NCBI GenBank assembly: GCA_016202915.1
Contig: JACQNT010000009.1
Location: forward strand, 1 to 5,090
Length of the DNA stretch: 5,090 nucleotides
From: Acidobacteriota bacterium
GTDB taxonomy: Bacteria; Acidobacteriota; Polarisedimenticolia; Gp22-AA2
Direction of reading: 5' to 3'
A program made the position numbers and the translations under genes. Position 1 is the first letter of the stretch, and each line of letters starts with the position of its first letter. The notes under the pieces were generated by a model. It ran no database searches. It saw only the letters and a list, made by a program, of their open reading frames with translations, and was not told where the DNA came from. Below, piece by piece: positions 5,053 through 5,090 of the stretch.

Positions 5053-5090
5053 ATGGCGCGGACGGCGGAGGTGGTGATCATCGGCGGCGG
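5053..5090 (+). CDS. N-terminus of a Rossmann-fold, probably FAD-dependent oxidoreductase (partial)
   Basis: Only the first 12 codons lie in the window: MARTAEVVIIGG, with GG beginning the next codon. A strand of hydrophobic residues (EVVIIGGG) right at the N-terminus is the beta1 strand and the opening of the GxGxxG dinucleotide-binding loop. This is typical of FAD-dependent oxidoreductases of the DAO (glycine/sarcosine oxidase) type and of related NAD(P)-binding enzymes. The start is the ATG at 5053, placed by GAGGA. The overlapping ATG at 5049 would give a different, glycine/arginine-rich frame. The gene is divergent from the lipoprotein gene and has its own promoter-like sequence. The exact enzyme cannot be told from this stub. 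Confidence 0.65.
   Translation, partial: MARTAEVVIIGG

Overview
The window is very GC-rich (about 70 percent by eye), carries short Shine-Dalgarno sites, GTG starts and a start/stop overlap, and encodes a lipoprotein and a PilZ protein. This suggests a high-GC Gram-negative bacterium. Acidobacteriota or a similar soil or sediment phylum is a guess; no rRNA or other marker in the window settles it. No phage, IS, integron, CRISPR or toxin genes are seen, and most of the window looks like ordinary chromosome.

Layout. Bases 1-339 hold no gene that can be supported. Bases 340-1610 (minus) are a two-gene operon: a CdsZ/DUF164-type coiled-coil zinc-ribbon protein, translationally coupled through a GTGA overlap to a ribonuclease HI-family protein with all four catalytic acidic residues. 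Upstream of it (1663-1825, minus) is the most interesting non-coding stretch. An extended -10 promoter (TGTTATAAT) is followed about 150 nt later by a textbook intrinsic terminator (9-bp perfect stem plus seven U), and only then, about 50 nt on, by the GGAGG site of the zinc-ribbon gene. The RNA between is either a small RNA gene or an attenuator leader. Its predicted 5' end (CCTCAGA) is complementary to the terminator loop and 3' arm, so a terminator/antiterminator switch is possible.

Bases 2041-3309 (plus) encode a full-length sodium/dicarboxylate symporter (SDF/DAACS family) with unusual substitutions at the ion and substrate sites. Three bases later comes a 129-codon open frame (3313-3702) made of three separate pieces of a threonine/serine dehydratase-like PLP enzyme joined in frame, with the catalytic lysine segment missing. 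Convergent to it is a single-domain PilZ protein (3722-4051, minus), probably a cyclic-di-GMP receptor. Further on is a cysteine-rich predicted lipoprotein of unknown function (4222-4803, minus). A well-formed promoter and ribosome-binding site lead into the first 12 codons of a Rossmann-type, probably FAD-dependent oxidoreductase that runs off the window (5053 onward, plus).

The genes form several small units rather than one pathway: RNA/DNA-hybrid processing (zinc ribbon plus RNase H), acidic solute uptake beside a decayed amino-acid dehydratase, c-di-GMP sensing, and an envelope lipoprotein. The main points for follow-up are the 1663-1825 RNA and the internally deleted dehydratase.
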